Assembly (NCBI RefSeq): GCF_000230975.2
Contig: NC_021172.1
Location: 558,001-622,000 of the forward strand
DNA from: Hyphomicrobium denitrificans 1NES1
Lineage (GTDB): Bacteria; Pseudomonadota; Alphaproteobacteria; Rhizobiales; Hyphomicrobiaceae
DNA: 64,000 nt
Direction of reading: 5' to 3'
How positions within the stretch are numbered: position 1 is the first letter of the stretch; each line of letters opens with the position of its first letter. This document shows, one piece after another, positions 24,296-33,229 of the stretch. The translations under genes and the position numbers were made by a program. Below the pieces are notes generated by a model. The model did not search any database and was not told where the DNA came from. It worked only from the letters and a program-made list of their open reading frames with translations.

Positions 24296-25648
24296 TCAGA
24301 CGGCTTTGCTGTGCGTTCGCGGCGAACGTTCAAGGTATGAGTCGAAGGCCGCGGCTACCACACGGACGAGAAAGCGATGCTTGCTCTGGACCCGGAGGAT
24401 GTTGCCGTCCATCTCCGCCAAGCCCTCGTCGAACGCCCGCGACAGCCTCTCGTTTCCATCGGTCAACTCGGCATGGTCGAGGCCGTATCGTGCGCAGATC
24501 TCGGTGAGATTCGCCTCAAAGTCGCACATCAGCCGTTCAATAATCGCCGCGCGGCCGCGGTCTTCGGTCGTCAGGCGATAACCTCGAGCTGTGGCGAGTC
24601 GGCCGGCTGAGATGCGTGTAGAATAGTTTCCAATCACAGCTTCGTTCTGTACATATCCGCTTTTCGTCTTTCCGATTGCCGAAGCGCCGAAGCCGATGAG
24701 CGCCTCACAATTATCCGACGTATAGCCCTGGAAATTTCGTCGCAATCGGCGGGCTGCCTGGGCCACTCCAAGCTCGTCGTTGGGTAGGGCGAAGCAGTCG
24801 AGGCCGATCTGCCTATATCCGGCTGCGACCAACGCATCGGCGATTGCAACAGTCTGCTCAACCCTTGTTGCGCTGTCAGGAAGAACCTTCGCGTCGATCA
24901 GACGTTGATGTTTCTTGACGTCCGGCACGTGCGCGTAACCGAATACCGCCAGACGATCCGGCTTCATGGTGAGCGCTGTGGTGACCGTCTCGACGCAGGA
25001 CTGTACGGTCTGGTTGGGTAATCCGTATATCAAATCGAAGTTGATGCGTTTTATACCAACGCGGCGTAGCGCAGCCACGGTCTCGGCCGTACATTCGAGG
25101 CTCTGAATGCGATTGATGCTTTGCTGCACCTTCCAATCGAAGGTCTGGACGCCGAGGCTGGCGCGATTGATCCCGCTTCCGCGCATAGCTGCCAGCATTT
25201 CGCGCGTGATCGTACGCGGATCGATTTCGATCGCCAGCTCCGCATCGTCCACAATGTCAAACCGGTCGCGCAGCAGATGCACGAGCGCGATGAACTGCGC
25301 GGGCTTCATGATCGTTGGTGTGCCGCCGCCGAAATGTACGTGCTTGACCGGCTGGCGACGCCCTATCCGGGACGCGACCATTTCGATCTCCCGGCGCAAT
25401 ACATCGAGATAGCTCGCGATCGGCTCGTCCCTGGCGCTGATCGTGGTGTTACAGCCGCAATACCAGCACATCGAGCGGCAGAAGGGGACGTGAAGATAGA
25501 GCGAGACCGGCTCGCCGGGAGAAAGCGTCGAAAGCCAGCCTGCATAGACATTCTCATCGACGGCCGCGGAGAAGAGCGGGGCAGTCGGATAGCTGGTGTA
25601 GCGAGGCAGGCGGGCTTCGCCGTAGGCACTAAGGAGTGTCGATTGCAA
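24296..25648 (-). CDS. hemN: Oxygen-independent coproporphyrinogen III oxidase HemN
   Basis: A 450-residue radical SAM enzyme that oxidatively decarboxylates coproporphyrinogen III without O2, for anaerobic heme synthesis. The cluster motif C-x3-C-x2-C is at Cys57, Cys61 and Cys64 (PFCRSMCWYCGC), with GGGTP following. Length and the C-terminal HemN domain are normal. The start is TTG 25648, with GGAGAAGG close upstream. It fits the surrounding denitrification genes, whose products need heme. Confidence 0.9.
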   Translation of the reverse strand: MQSTLLSAYGEARLPRYTSYPTAPLFSAAVDENVYAGWLSTLSPGEPVSLYLHVPFCRSMCWYCGCNTTISARDEPIASYLDVLRREIEMVASRIGRRQPVKHVHFGGGTPTIMKPAQFIALVHLLRDRFDIVDDAELAIEIDPRTITREMLAAMRGSGINRASLGVQTFDWKVQQSINRIQSLECTAETVAALRRVGIKRINFDLIYGLPNQTVQSCVETVTTALTMKPDRLAVFGYAHVPDVKKHQRLIDAKVLPDSATRVEQTVAIADALVAAGYRQIGLDCFALPNDELGVAQAARRLRRNFQGYTSDNCEALIGFGASAIGKTKSGYVQNEAVIGNYSTRISAGRLATARGYRLTTEDRGRAAIIERLMCDFEANLTEICARYGLDHAELTDGNERLSRAFDEGLAEMDGNILRVQSKHRFLVRVVAAAFDSYLERSPRTHSKAV

Positions 25649-25849
25649 AACCCTTCTCCTGAATTTGACGAAACCGGACGAATTCTACCCCGATCTCTCC
25701 GGGCCTCTTTGCGGTAGGCCAATGGCTGGAGACGCCCAGGGACGTTTGTCGTTTGCCCGGGGGAGACGCAGTCTCAAGGTCTTGGTCTGCAGAGGGCGAT
25801 TACTCGATGGTGACGTCGACCAGCGCCTCCAAGCGGGAAACGGGAAAGG

Positions 25850-25987
25850 CTATCTATTTATCGATTTCAGATATTCGTTCAGGGAGATACAGGCCATTAA
25901 GATTCCGCCGCACATAAATGAAATAATTGCGCTTCCCGCAAGGAATAGAAGCAAGAATGCGCCCAAAAAAGAAAGTAGGATTTCCAT
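25850..25987 (-). CDS. Small single-pass or hairpin membrane protein (45 residues)
   Basis: An unrecognised small protein. From ATG 25987, with GAGAGAG seven bases upstream, it reads MEILLSFLGAFLLLFLAGSA, then a second hydrophobic stretch and the tail LNEYLKSINR. An upstream in-frame ATG at 26035 would add a soluble 16-residue start but has a weak ribosome site. It lies upstream of hemN and downstream of the norEF group on the same strand. Its reality rests only on the hydrophobic pattern and the start context. Confidence 0.35.
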   Translation of the reverse strand: MEILLSFLGAFLLLFLAGSAIISFMCGGILMACISLNEYLKSINR

Positions 25988-26208
25988 TTGATCTCTCTCT
26001 TCAATAGGAAGCTCGATTGGCTTCCATTTAGCCATGGTATTTATTCCATGCTGCGACAATATTACCTGCGCCATTATGGCGTCATTTCGCCGAAGCATCA
26101 AACAATCGCTTGCGCACCATCTTGAATGCTTCAAAGAGTCCCCATTATGCGACAATTCGCGCGATAGCTGGCGAAACTCCTGTCATGCGGCATTTTGCGG
26201 TCGCCGGG

Positions 26209-26367
26209 TTAGATCTGGCCGACGAACATGGCCGTTGCAATGACGATCGACAGCAGAGCCGCAACCACGGCGCCCGATTTCGTCATTGCGCCTTGCCGAT
26301 ACATGAAGATGATGAAGACCAGGAGCACGGGCGTGAGGGTGACAAGCCCAACCTGAGCCTCGTTCAT
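26209..26367 (-). CDS. 52-residue membrane protein translationally coupled to norF
   Basis: An open frame of 52 codons with two hydrophobic segments (VTLTPVLLVFIIFMY and AVVAALLSIVIATAMFVGQI) separated by RQGAMTKSG. Its ATG overlaps the norF stop codon as ATGA, the classical arrangement for coupled translation. I do not recognise the family. It would be the third gene of a norE-norF operon, so a role in NO reductase assembly or its membrane setting is a reasonable guess and no more. Confidence 0.5.
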   Translation of the reverse strand: MNEAQVGLVTLTPVLLVFIIFMYRQGAMTKSGAVVAALLSIVIATAMFVGQI

Positions 26368-26666
26368 GGCAAAGATCCCGATGCAGTAAGCGCATGCGAT
26401 GCCAGCACAGATCCGGCTGTGTAGATCGCGAAGATCGCGCCACAGAGCACGACAAGATAGAGCAAGAACAGGACGCGCCAGCCGCTCGGTGCAAATCGTA
26501 ATCCGAGAAAATGCCGCAGGATGGTCGAGGCTTTTACGCCCGCAACCACCAACACGATCGCGACCTGCGCTATGACCGGTATGGCGCTGTCCTGCACTGC
26601 GCCAGCCCACATCGCAATCAGGGTGAGTGCCGCGAGAGCGATCCACACTTTTATCAAAGTTGCCAT
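26364..26666 (-). CDS. norF: NorF-like small membrane protein (cytochrome c oxidase subunit IV type)
   Basis: A 100-residue protein with three hydrophobic helices and the segment STILRHFLGLRFAPSGWRVLF, typical of the bacterial COX IV/NorF family. NorF and NorE support nitric oxide reductase activity in Paracoccus and relatives, though neither is part of the purified enzyme. The start is ATG 26666, 2 bases after the norE stop. Confidence 0.78.
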   Translation of the reverse strand: MATLIKVWIALAALTLIAMWAGAVQDSAIPVIAQVAIVLVVAGVKASTILRHFLGLRFAPSGWRVLFLLYLVVLCGAIFAIYTAGSVLASHALTASGSLP

Positions 26667-26668
26667 GA

Positions 26669-27265
26669 TCAGTGCACCAGATAGATGATCGGGTAGATCA
26701 TGACCCAGACCATGTCGAGCATGTGCCAGAAAGCAGCACCGGTCTCCAGGTTCTCAATGCTGTCGGCAAAAGACACGATGCCAAAAATCGTCAGCCCAAG
26801 CACGATGTGGACTGCGTGAAATCCGGTAATCAGAAAGTACAGCTGGAAGAATGTGTTTGTCTCGATGTCGAACCCGGCTGCAAAGAGCTGACCGTACTCG
26901 ACGCCCTTGATTGCCAGAAATACAGCGCCAAGCAACATCCCTAAGGCCAGCAGAAGCCGCGCGTCGTGCCCCTCTCGTCTGCGCCAGATTGCCGCCGCCA
27001 CCAGAAAGCCGCTGGTGACAAGCACGAGCGTATTCAATCCGCCGAGCAGACGATGCAGATGAATCTGTGATGCGGCAAAAGTTGCCGGGTCCAGCACGCG
27101 CGCCACGGAAAACCCGAGCAACAGTGCACCAAACACAGCTAGCTCGCCCAGAATCAAAATCCAGATCATCGGATTTCCGGGCAGGCCCGAGAGCGGTCCC
27201 CAATCCGCCGTCTGAGTTTGCGAAACTCGCTTCTCCGATTCTCGATATGTATGCGCCAATGTCAT
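26669..27265 (-). CDS. norE: NorE-like protein (cytochrome c oxidase subunit III family)
   Basis: A 198-residue membrane protein with five hydrophobic segments and the subunit III signature FLITGFHAVHIVLG near the C-terminus, with VEYGQLFAAGFDIETNTFF before it. It is transcribed divergently from norC, and with norF it forms the accessory norEF pair. The start is ATG 27265 (MTLAHTYRES). A TTG-N8-CAA palindrome lies 57 bases upstream. Confidence 0.82.
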   Translation of the reverse strand: MTLAHTYRESEKRVSQTQTADWGPLSGLPGNPMIWILILGELAVFGALLLGFSVARVLDPATFAASQIHLHRLLGGLNTLVLVTSGFLVAAAIWRRREGHDARLLLALGMLLGAVFLAIKGVEYGQLFAAGFDIETNTFFQLYFLITGFHAVHIVLGLTIFGIVSFADSIENLETGAAFWHMLDMVWVMIYPIIYLVH

Positions 27266-27321
27266 TGCAATCCTATTCGGCTGTCTCGGGGAGATAATAT
27301 GAATATAAAATATTCCTTTTG

Positions 27322-27335
27322 TTGTCCGAGCGCAA
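27322..27335. promoter_or_regulatory. Crp/Fnr-type palindrome in the norE-norC divergent promoter
   Basis: TTGTCCGAGCGCAA has the TTG-N8-CAA layout of NnrR/DNR operators. It sits 57 bases from the norE start and 97 bases from the norC start, so it could drive both directions. Confidence 0.45.
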
Positions 27336-27431
27336 AGAGTGGATCGGCCTGCCTTTGGTAATAGCCCCGCGAATGACCCGCCATGTGAGGTCGCGGGCGC
27401 GGCGATATGGAAAGGTTGGAGGCGAAGGGCA

Positions 27432-27884
27432 ATGAGTGAGAGATTCACTAAGGCGGCCGCCCGTAATATCTTTTACGGGGGGTCTATTTTTTTCTTCGTC
27501 ATTTTTGTCGGGCTGACGGCGCAAACGGATCATTACATCCGTACGACAAGCGCAAGCGACAGCGGGCTAACCGATAGCGTCCGGCGCGGGAAGCATGTGT
27601 GGGAAAAGAACTCCTGCATCAATTGTCACACCCTGCTCGGCGAAGGCGCCTATTTCGCTCCCGAGCTCGGCAACGTCTGGGTCCGCTATGGCGGCCTTGA
27701 GGATCCGAAGAGCGCTCGCGAAGGCCTCACTGCCTGGCTGCACTCGCAACCAAGCGGCGTCGAAGGCCGCCGGCAGATGCCGGATTTTCACCTGAGCGAT
27801 CAGGAGACCAATGACTTGATCGATTTTCTGGAATTCACCAGCCACGTGAAAACGCAGGGCTGGCCGCCAAAGGCTTCCGGCTGA
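27432..27884 (+). CDS. norC: Nitric oxide reductase subunit C (cytochrome c)
   Basis: A 150-residue membrane-anchored cytochrome c that passes electrons to NorB. One N-terminal helix (FFFVIFVGLTA) is followed by the heme site CINCH (Cys62, Cys65, His66). A methionine in RRQMPDFHLS is the likely axial ligand. The start is ATG 27432, with GGCGAAGGG upstream. It is followed 13 bases later by norB. Confidence 0.93.
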   Translation: MSERFTKAAARNIFYGGSIFFFVIFVGLTAQTDHYIRTTSASDSGLTDSVRRGKHVWEKNSCINCHTLLGEGAYFAPELGNVWVRYGGLEDPKSAREGLTAWLHSQPSGVEGRRQMPDFHLSDQETNDLIDFLEFTSHVKTQGWPPKASG

Positions 27885-27897
27885 GGAGACACGAACA

Positions 27898-29247
27898 ATG
27901 AAATATCCAACCCAACGGGTCGCTTTGGCCTACTTCACTTGCGCTATGATACTGTTCGGCGTGCAGATCATCGTCGGAACGCTGGCCGGCACCGTCTACG
28001 TGTTCCCGAATTTCCTGTCCGAGACGCTGCCCTTCAACGTCCTGCGCATGATCCACACCAACGCGCTGATCGTGTGGCTCCTGATGGGCTTTTTCGGCTG
28101 CGGCTATTATCTCGTGCCGGAAGAAGCCGAACGGGACATCGAAAGTCCATTTCTCGCCTACGTACAGCTTGGTCTTCTGATGTTCGGCGCACTGGCGGCA
28201 GTCATAGGGTACGTCTTCGGCATTCATGGGGGCCGCGAGTTCCTTGAGCAGCCGCTCTGGATCAAGGCCGCGATCGTCGTGGTTGCGTTGATCTATCTCT
28301 ACAATATCTCAATGACGATCCTGAAAGGCCGAAAGACCGCTATCGGCAACGTGCTGTTGCTCGGCATGTGGGGCATTGCGGTGTTCTGGCTGTTCGCTTT
28401 CTACAATCCGGGCAACATCGCGCTGGATAAGGTCTACTGGTGGTACGTCGTCCATCTCTGGGTCGAGGGCGTATGGGAGCTGGTGATGGCATCCGTGCTC
28501 GCCTTCCTCATGATCAAGATGACCGGCGTCGACCGCGAGGTGATCGAAAAATGGCTCTATGCCATCGTCGGCCTCGCGCTGTTCTCGGGTGTGCTTGGCA
28601 CCGGACACCATTATTACTGGATCGGCGCGCCGGGATATTGGCAGTGGATCGGCAGCATCTTCTCGACCTTTGAGGTCGCGCCGTTCTTCGCCATGGTGAT
28701 CTTCGCCTTTACCACGGTGTGGAAGGGTCGTCGCGACCATCCCAACAAGGCGGCGATGCTGTGGTCGCTCGGTTGCACAGTGGGTGCGTTCTTCGGAGCC
28801 GGTGTGTGGGGCTTCATGCACACACTGTCCTTTGTCAACTATTACAGCCACGGAACTCAGGTCACGGCAGCGCACGGCCATCTCGCCTTCTTCGGCGCTT
28901 ACGTGATGTTGAACTTGGCGATGATCACATACGCCATGCCCTATCTGCGCAAGCGGAAGCCTTACAACCAGGTGCTCAATATGTGGAGCTTCTGGATCAT
29001 GACTTCCGCCATGGCGTTCATGACCTTCACGCTGACCTTTGCGGGTGTCGTGCAGGTTCATCTGCAGCGTGTATTGGGCATGAGCTACATGGAAGTTCAA
29101 GATCAGCTTGCGCTGTTTTACTGGATGCGCCTCGGCTCCGGCGTATTCGTCCTGATCTCATGCCTGCTGTTCCTTTACTCGATCTTCGGACCGGTAAAGG
29201 AAGAACAGCTTGCTCACATCGACATGTCGCTGCAGCCGGCAAACTAG
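27898..29247 (+). CDS. norB: Nitric oxide reductase subunit B (catalytic)
   Basis: A 449-residue, roughly 12-helix heme-copper superfamily protein that reduces two NO to N2O at a heme b3/non-heme iron site. Metal ligands are visible in VHLWVEGVWELV, GTGHHYYWIG and AHGHLAFFGAY; the glutamate in the first motif is characteristic of NorB rather than oxidases. A histidine ligand for low-spin heme is in MIHTNALIVWLL. The short form lacking a fused cytochrome c agrees with the separate norC gene. GAGGAG precedes the ATG. Confidence 0.96.
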   Translation: MKYPTQRVALAYFTCAMILFGVQIIVGTLAGTVYVFPNFLSETLPFNVLRMIHTNALIVWLLMGFFGCGYYLVPEEAERDIESPFLAYVQLGLLMFGALAAVIGYVFGIHGGREFLEQPLWIKAAIVVVALIYLYNISMTILKGRKTAIGNVLLLGMWGIAVFWLFAFYNPGNIALDKVYWWYVVHLWVEGVWELVMASVLAFLMIKMTGVDREVIEKWLYAIVGLALFSGVLGTGHHYYWIGAPGYWQWIGSIFSTFEVAPFFAMVIFAFTTVWKGRRDHPNKAAMLWSLGCTVGAFFGAGVWGFMHTLSFVNYYSHGTQVTAAHGHLAFFGAYVMLNLAMITYAMPYLRKRKPYNQVLNMWSFWIMTSAMAFMTFTLTFAGVVQVHLQRVLGMSYMEVQDQLALFYWMRLGSGVFVLISCLLFLYSIFGPVKEEQLAHIDMSLQPAN

Positions 29248-29279
29248 CGGCATAGGCGACTGCTACGAAGGATGATCGC

Positions 29280-30089
29280 ATGTTGAAGAGCGTCAGTATC
29301 GCCGCGAAACAACCGGATTTGCCCTTCTACGCACCGGTTGGCTCGGAATGCGAGATCTTCGAGCACGCGTATCGCAACCGCCTGCCGGTCCTGCTGAAGG
29401 GACCGACAGGCTGCGGCAAGACCCGCTTCGTCTCCTATATGGCGGCGCAGCTTGGCCGGCCGCTCTACACGGTCTCGTGCCACGATGATCTTACTGCCGC
29501 GGATCTCACCGGTCGCTATCTGCTTAAAGGCGGCGACACGGTTTGGGTGGACGGCCCGCTGACAAGGGCCGTCCGCGAAGGAGCGATCTGCTATCTCGAC
29601 GAGGTGGTGGAGGCGCGTAAGGACGTGACCGTGGTCCTGCATCCGGTCACCGACGACCGGCGCACACTGCCGCTCGAGCGCACTGGCGAATTGCTGCAAG
29701 CGCCGCCGGAGTTCATGCTGGTCGCGTCCTACAATCCGGGCTACCAGAACGTGCTCAAGACGCTGAAGCCGAGCACGCGGCAACGGTTCCTCGCCATGGA
29801 GTTCGGCTTTCCGACCCTCAACACAGAAGCCAGCATCGTCGCCCATGAAAGCGGCCTGCCGCATGAGCGCTGCCTGCCGCTCGTTCGCGTCGCGCAGGCT
29901 CTGCGCGGGTTGAAGGGGCAGGATATCGAGGAAGGCGCGTCGACCCGCCTCGTCGTCTACTGTGCGACACTGATCCGTGACGGCGTCGACTACGACACCG
30001 CACTGCGAGTGGCCCTGATCGAGCCGTTGTCCGACGATCCGGAGATCGTCAATGGATTGAAGCGCGTCGCCCAGATCGCGCTTGGATAA
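29280..30089 (+). CDS. norQ: Nitric oxide reductase activation ATPase NorQ (MoxR type AAA+)
   Basis: A 269-residue AAA+ protein with the Walker A motif GPTGCGKTR (residues 41-49) and Walker B CYLDEV. NorQ works with the VWA protein NorD to insert the non-heme iron into NorB. It sits directly between norB and norD. Confidence 0.93.
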   Translation: MLKSVSIAAKQPDLPFYAPVGSECEIFEHAYRNRLPVLLKGPTGCGKTRFVSYMAAQLGRPLYTVSCHDDLTAADLTGRYLLKGGDTVWVDGPLTRAVREGAICYLDEVVEARKDVTVVLHPVTDDRRTLPLERTGELLQAPPEFMLVASYNPGYQNVLKTLKPSTRQRFLAMEFGFPTLNTEASIVAHESGLPHERCLPLVRVAQALRGLKGQDIEEGASTRLVVYCATLIRDGVDYDTALRVALIEPLSDDPEIVNGLKRVAQIALG

Positions 30090-30094
30090 TTGCC

Positions 30095-32002
30095 ATGCCG
30101 CTGTTTGAGCCGGAAGAAGCGTTTGGGCAATACTGGCATCGCCTTGTCGGTTCGTCGCGCTCCTATCGGGGCCATCCCGATGCCGCCGTCGCGCTCGATC
30201 CTCTTCGCGTCCGGCTCGGGCTGCTGTTCCGGGCAAGCGGCGGCGACGGCGCTATTCGCATTGTTGGCAGCGCGGCGACGGCGTCGGGTCATCGGCTCAA
30301 TCTGAAGCAGGCGCTCGGTCTTGGTACCGAGATGCTGGAGCAGCCGACCCTCGATGCCGGCGCGCTGCGTCTGCCGGGCAGCGTCGACCTCTTTGCCGAC
30401 GTGAAGGACAATGAGGCGCTTTACGAGTGGCTGGCCATCTGGTTAGCTCATGCAATTCCGCCAGAACATGACGCCGATCCGCTGCGGAATGATCTCCATT
30501 GCCTGCGCGCCGCCGCGCGGACGACGCAAGTTACACTCGCCGCCTGGCCCGGTCTCAGGCCGGTCTATGACCGCCTCCGCCGCGCCACCTTGAGCGAACG
30601 GCCCCGTCGCAACCTGCCGGGCTTCGAAAGGCAAATCGAGACAGCCATCGCTCATTTGTTGAACGAGACCGTGCCGGCATCCGATCCGATCTTCGATGCG
30701 ATCGTCGGTCATGGCGAACTCGATCGGAATCTCACTGCACCGCGTGGCTATCACACTTTCTTGCCCGTGCCACTCTGGGGCGACATCAAGGTGGATGCGG
30801 CAAGCGCAAGCGGCGAGGATGTGGACGAGCCCGGCGGCGATTCGATCGCCGTCGATGCGAAGCGGCGCACCGGCGTGCGCAAATCCACCGACCGCAGCGA
30901 CCGCGGCGATCCCTTGATGCTGCATCGTTTCGAGACGATCTTCAGCATTGCCGAGATGATCAACGTCAACCGCGACGTTGACGACGATGATGACGAAGGC
31001 GCGCGGCAGGCGCTTGAGGATACGCCGGAACTGACCATCGGATCGAATAAGAAACGGCCGTCGGCGAGACTCGGGATCGACCTCGACCTAGCTCCGCGTG
31101 AGGCGGACGCCACATCTCTTGTCGCCGACCATACCTATCCGGAATGGGACTGGAAACGGCAGGCTTATCGGCCCGATTACTGCCGCGTGATTGCCGGACG
31201 CGCGTCGGAGGATGGTGAAGAGTGGTTGGCGGATTTGGTGACGCAGCGGAACATCCGCCATGTCCGCCGTCAGTTCGAAGCCTTGCGGCCGCGCCGCCAG
31301 ACCTTGCATGCTGAACCCGATGGCGACGAACTCGATCTGTCGATGCTGATCCGCTCGATTGCGGATCGCCAGGCTGGGGAATCCGGCAGCGACCGCATCT
31401 TTACCGATGTACGACCCGCAGCGCGCGATCTGTCGGTTGCGGTGCTGATGGACGTGTCGCTGTCGACCGATGCGTGGCTGCAGGAGCGGCGGGTGCTGGA
31501 TGTCGAGAAAGGTGCTCTGCTCGCCTTCACGCATGGTCTCACGGCCTGCGGCGACGAGCATGCCATCTACACTTTCACCTCTCGTCGGCGCAGCAACGTC
31601 ACCGTGACTACCCTCAAAGGATACGACGAAACCCTCGATCAGCGCGTTGCGCGCAGGATCGCTGCGCTCAAACCGGGGCAGTACACCCGGATTGGTGCCG
31701 CTGTCCGCCATGTCGCAAGCGAACTCGTCAAGCGCCCACAGCGGCATCGTCTTCTGCTGCTTCTCACCGACGGCAAGCCGAACGATGTCGATCATTACGA
31801 AGGACGTTACGGCATCGAGGATACGCGGATGGCAATCCGCGAGGCACGCAAGACGGGGCTGCGCGTCTTCGGCATTACGATTGATGAGAATGCGAGGGAC
31901 TATTTCCCACATATTTTCGGGCGCGGCGCCTTCGCCATCGTGCGCGATATCGCTCGCCTACCCGCGGCGCTGCCTGCGATCTATCGCCAGCTCACGACAT
32001 AA
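30095..32002 (+). CDS. norD: Nitric oxide reductase activation protein NorD (VWA domain)
   Basis: A 635-residue protein. The C-terminal von Willebrand A domain starts near residue 445 with the MIDAS motif DVSLS and the later LLLTDGKPNDVDHY. The middle is acidic (DDDDDEGA). NorD partners NorQ, a MoxR-type ATPase, in activating NO reductase. It starts 5 bases after the norQ stop. Confidence 0.93.
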   Translation: MPLFEPEEAFGQYWHRLVGSSRSYRGHPDAAVALDPLRVRLGLLFRASGGDGAIRIVGSAATASGHRLNLKQALGLGTEMLEQPTLDAGALRLPGSVDLFADVKDNEALYEWLAIWLAHAIPPEHDADPLRNDLHCLRAAARTTQVTLAAWPGLRPVYDRLRRATLSERPRRNLPGFERQIETAIAHLLNETVPASDPIFDAIVGHGELDRNLTAPRGYHTFLPVPLWGDIKVDAASASGEDVDEPGGDSIAVDAKRRTGVRKSTDRSDRGDPLMLHRFETIFSIAEMINVNRDVDDDDDEGARQALEDTPELTIGSNKKRPSARLGIDLDLAPREADATSLVADHTYPEWDWKRQAYRPDYCRVIAGRASEDGEEWLADLVTQRNIRHVRRQFEALRPRRQTLHAEPDGDELDLSMLIRSIADRQAGESGSDRIFTDVRPAARDLSVAVLMDVSLSTDAWLQERRVLDVEKGALLAFTHGLTACGDEHAIYTFTSRRRSNVTVTTLKGYDETLDQRVARRIAALKPGQYTRIGAAVRHVASELVKRPQRHRLLLLLTDGKPNDVDHYEGRYGIEDTRMAIREARKTGLRVFGITIDENARDYFPHIFGRGAFAIVRDIARLPAALPAIYRQLTT

Positions 32003-32136
32003 TCGCGATCGGCTCGGTTCCATCGCGTTTCACAGATCGCTTTGTCGCCCATGCATGATTTTGGTCAACGTGGCGGTTTTTTCGCAGCAGTAGCTTTGAG
32101 ATCGAATTTGAACTGCTTCGGAAAGCTGGGGGGAAT

Positions 32137-32589
32137 ATGCGCTTTTCGTGGTTTGTCGTTGCCGTATGCGCAGCCGCTGCAATGTTGTTTGCGGGTTCGG
32201 TCTCCGCGCAACGCCGATCTCACGCCAGGGGGGACTCGCGCGAGGCGCTAACGCTCAGCCCCGCTGAGGCGGCGGAAATGCTCTCTGGCATGAGGACGTA
32301 CCTCGAAACGGTCCAAGGTATTGTCTCGGCGTTGGCGGAGAACAAGGTCGCACGCGTGCCAGAGATCGCCGCCAGGTCGGGTGCCAAGCTGCTCGGTAGC
32401 ATGAACCCGATCACGGGGCTCAAAGCGCCGATTGGCTTCACGATGATGAGCCTCGATACGCACGACAAGTTCGACAAGCTTGCCGAGAAAGCGCGCCGCG
32501 GCACGTCGCGTACCGAGGTTCTGACTGATTTGCAGGATATCCTGGGCAATTGCACCGGCTGCCACGCGGCCTACAGGCTGGCGCGTTGA
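32137..32589 (+). CDS. Cytochrome c'-like periplasmic cytochrome
   Basis: A 150-residue protein with a signal peptide (VVAVCAAAAMLFAGSVSAQ). The heme motif is at the extreme C-terminus, CTGCHAAYRLAR (Cys139, Cys142, His143), the layout of cytochrome c'/c556 four-helix bundles. Cytochromes c' bind NO and are linked to NO resistance, which fits its place 134 bases after norD. A purine run (GGGGGGAAT) precedes the ATG. Whether it belongs to the nor transcript is not clear. Confidence 0.8.
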   Translation: MRFSWFVVAVCAAAAMLFAGSVSAQRRSHARGDSREALTLSPAEAAEMLSGMRTYLETVQGIVSALAENKVARVPEIAARSGAKLLGSMNPITGLKAPIGFTMMSLDTHDKFDKLAEKARRGTSRTEVLTDLQDILGNCTGCHAAYRLAR

Positions 32590-33229
32590 GTGGCGGACAC
32601 GCATGACCGAGATTTATCTTTTTCGTTCCGAAAAAAGGCGCAGCGCCGTCTGCCGATTTCCTGCCATGCGCGTGCAACGGCGCTGCTGCAGGTGTCAATC
32701 ACGAAATCTCTCGAGTTCGTGAATTTTCGCGTTGGCTCCGTAATGATCTCGAATGGTTTGCCGCACGGGGAATGGAATCTCCCGATGGCTAACGATTCCT
32801 ACTGTGTTGATGTCCTCATGCTTCGAGCGGGGCCGCGGTAGGGGTATTTCCGTATGCCTGCCTCGGGGAAGCGCGCGCCTCTTTCATCAACTTGGAAGTC
32901 GGGGTGCCGTCTTCTCGCTGCCATGGCACTTTCTCCATAATGAAACGTTAGGTTAGGAACAACTTGGCAGGCGCATGGCGCTGCGCCGGTCATTTGCTTT
33001 GCGGGGCCTGTAGGCTTCCTCATGCCGGTCTTGCTAACTTGCTAAATACGTCGTTGGCGCAATTGCCCAGTCGCCGCTGGAGTCAGAGGTAAAACAGGTG
33101 AAGCCGGTTCAATGCCCTGAAACATTATTGATGTGCACTCAGTTTCGATAGAATTTTTCAATGGACATTGATGTTGTTGGATAGCGCTAATTCGGTTAGC
33201 CTTCGGCTTGGCCGGTTGGAGGCATTCAA
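32590..33229. other. Long intergenic stretch upstream of the formate dehydrogenase operon
   Basis: About 640 bases with no gene I can support. Open frames here lack family features and good starts. It should contain the fdnG promoter. One short inverted repeat, TCAATG-GA-CATTGA at 33158-33171, lies about 60 bases before the fdnG start and could be an operator. No clear TTG-N8-CAA site is visible. Confidence 0.5.

Noticed and set aside
26069-26081. CGCCATTATGGCG inverted repeat between norEF and hemN as an operator
   Set aside because: It is short, single and does not resemble any site elsewhere in the window; chance is likely.
28309-29100. A 263-codon minus-strand frame opposite norB
   Set aside because: It is a histidine-rich shadow of a real membrane protein gene, with no ribosome site or homology.
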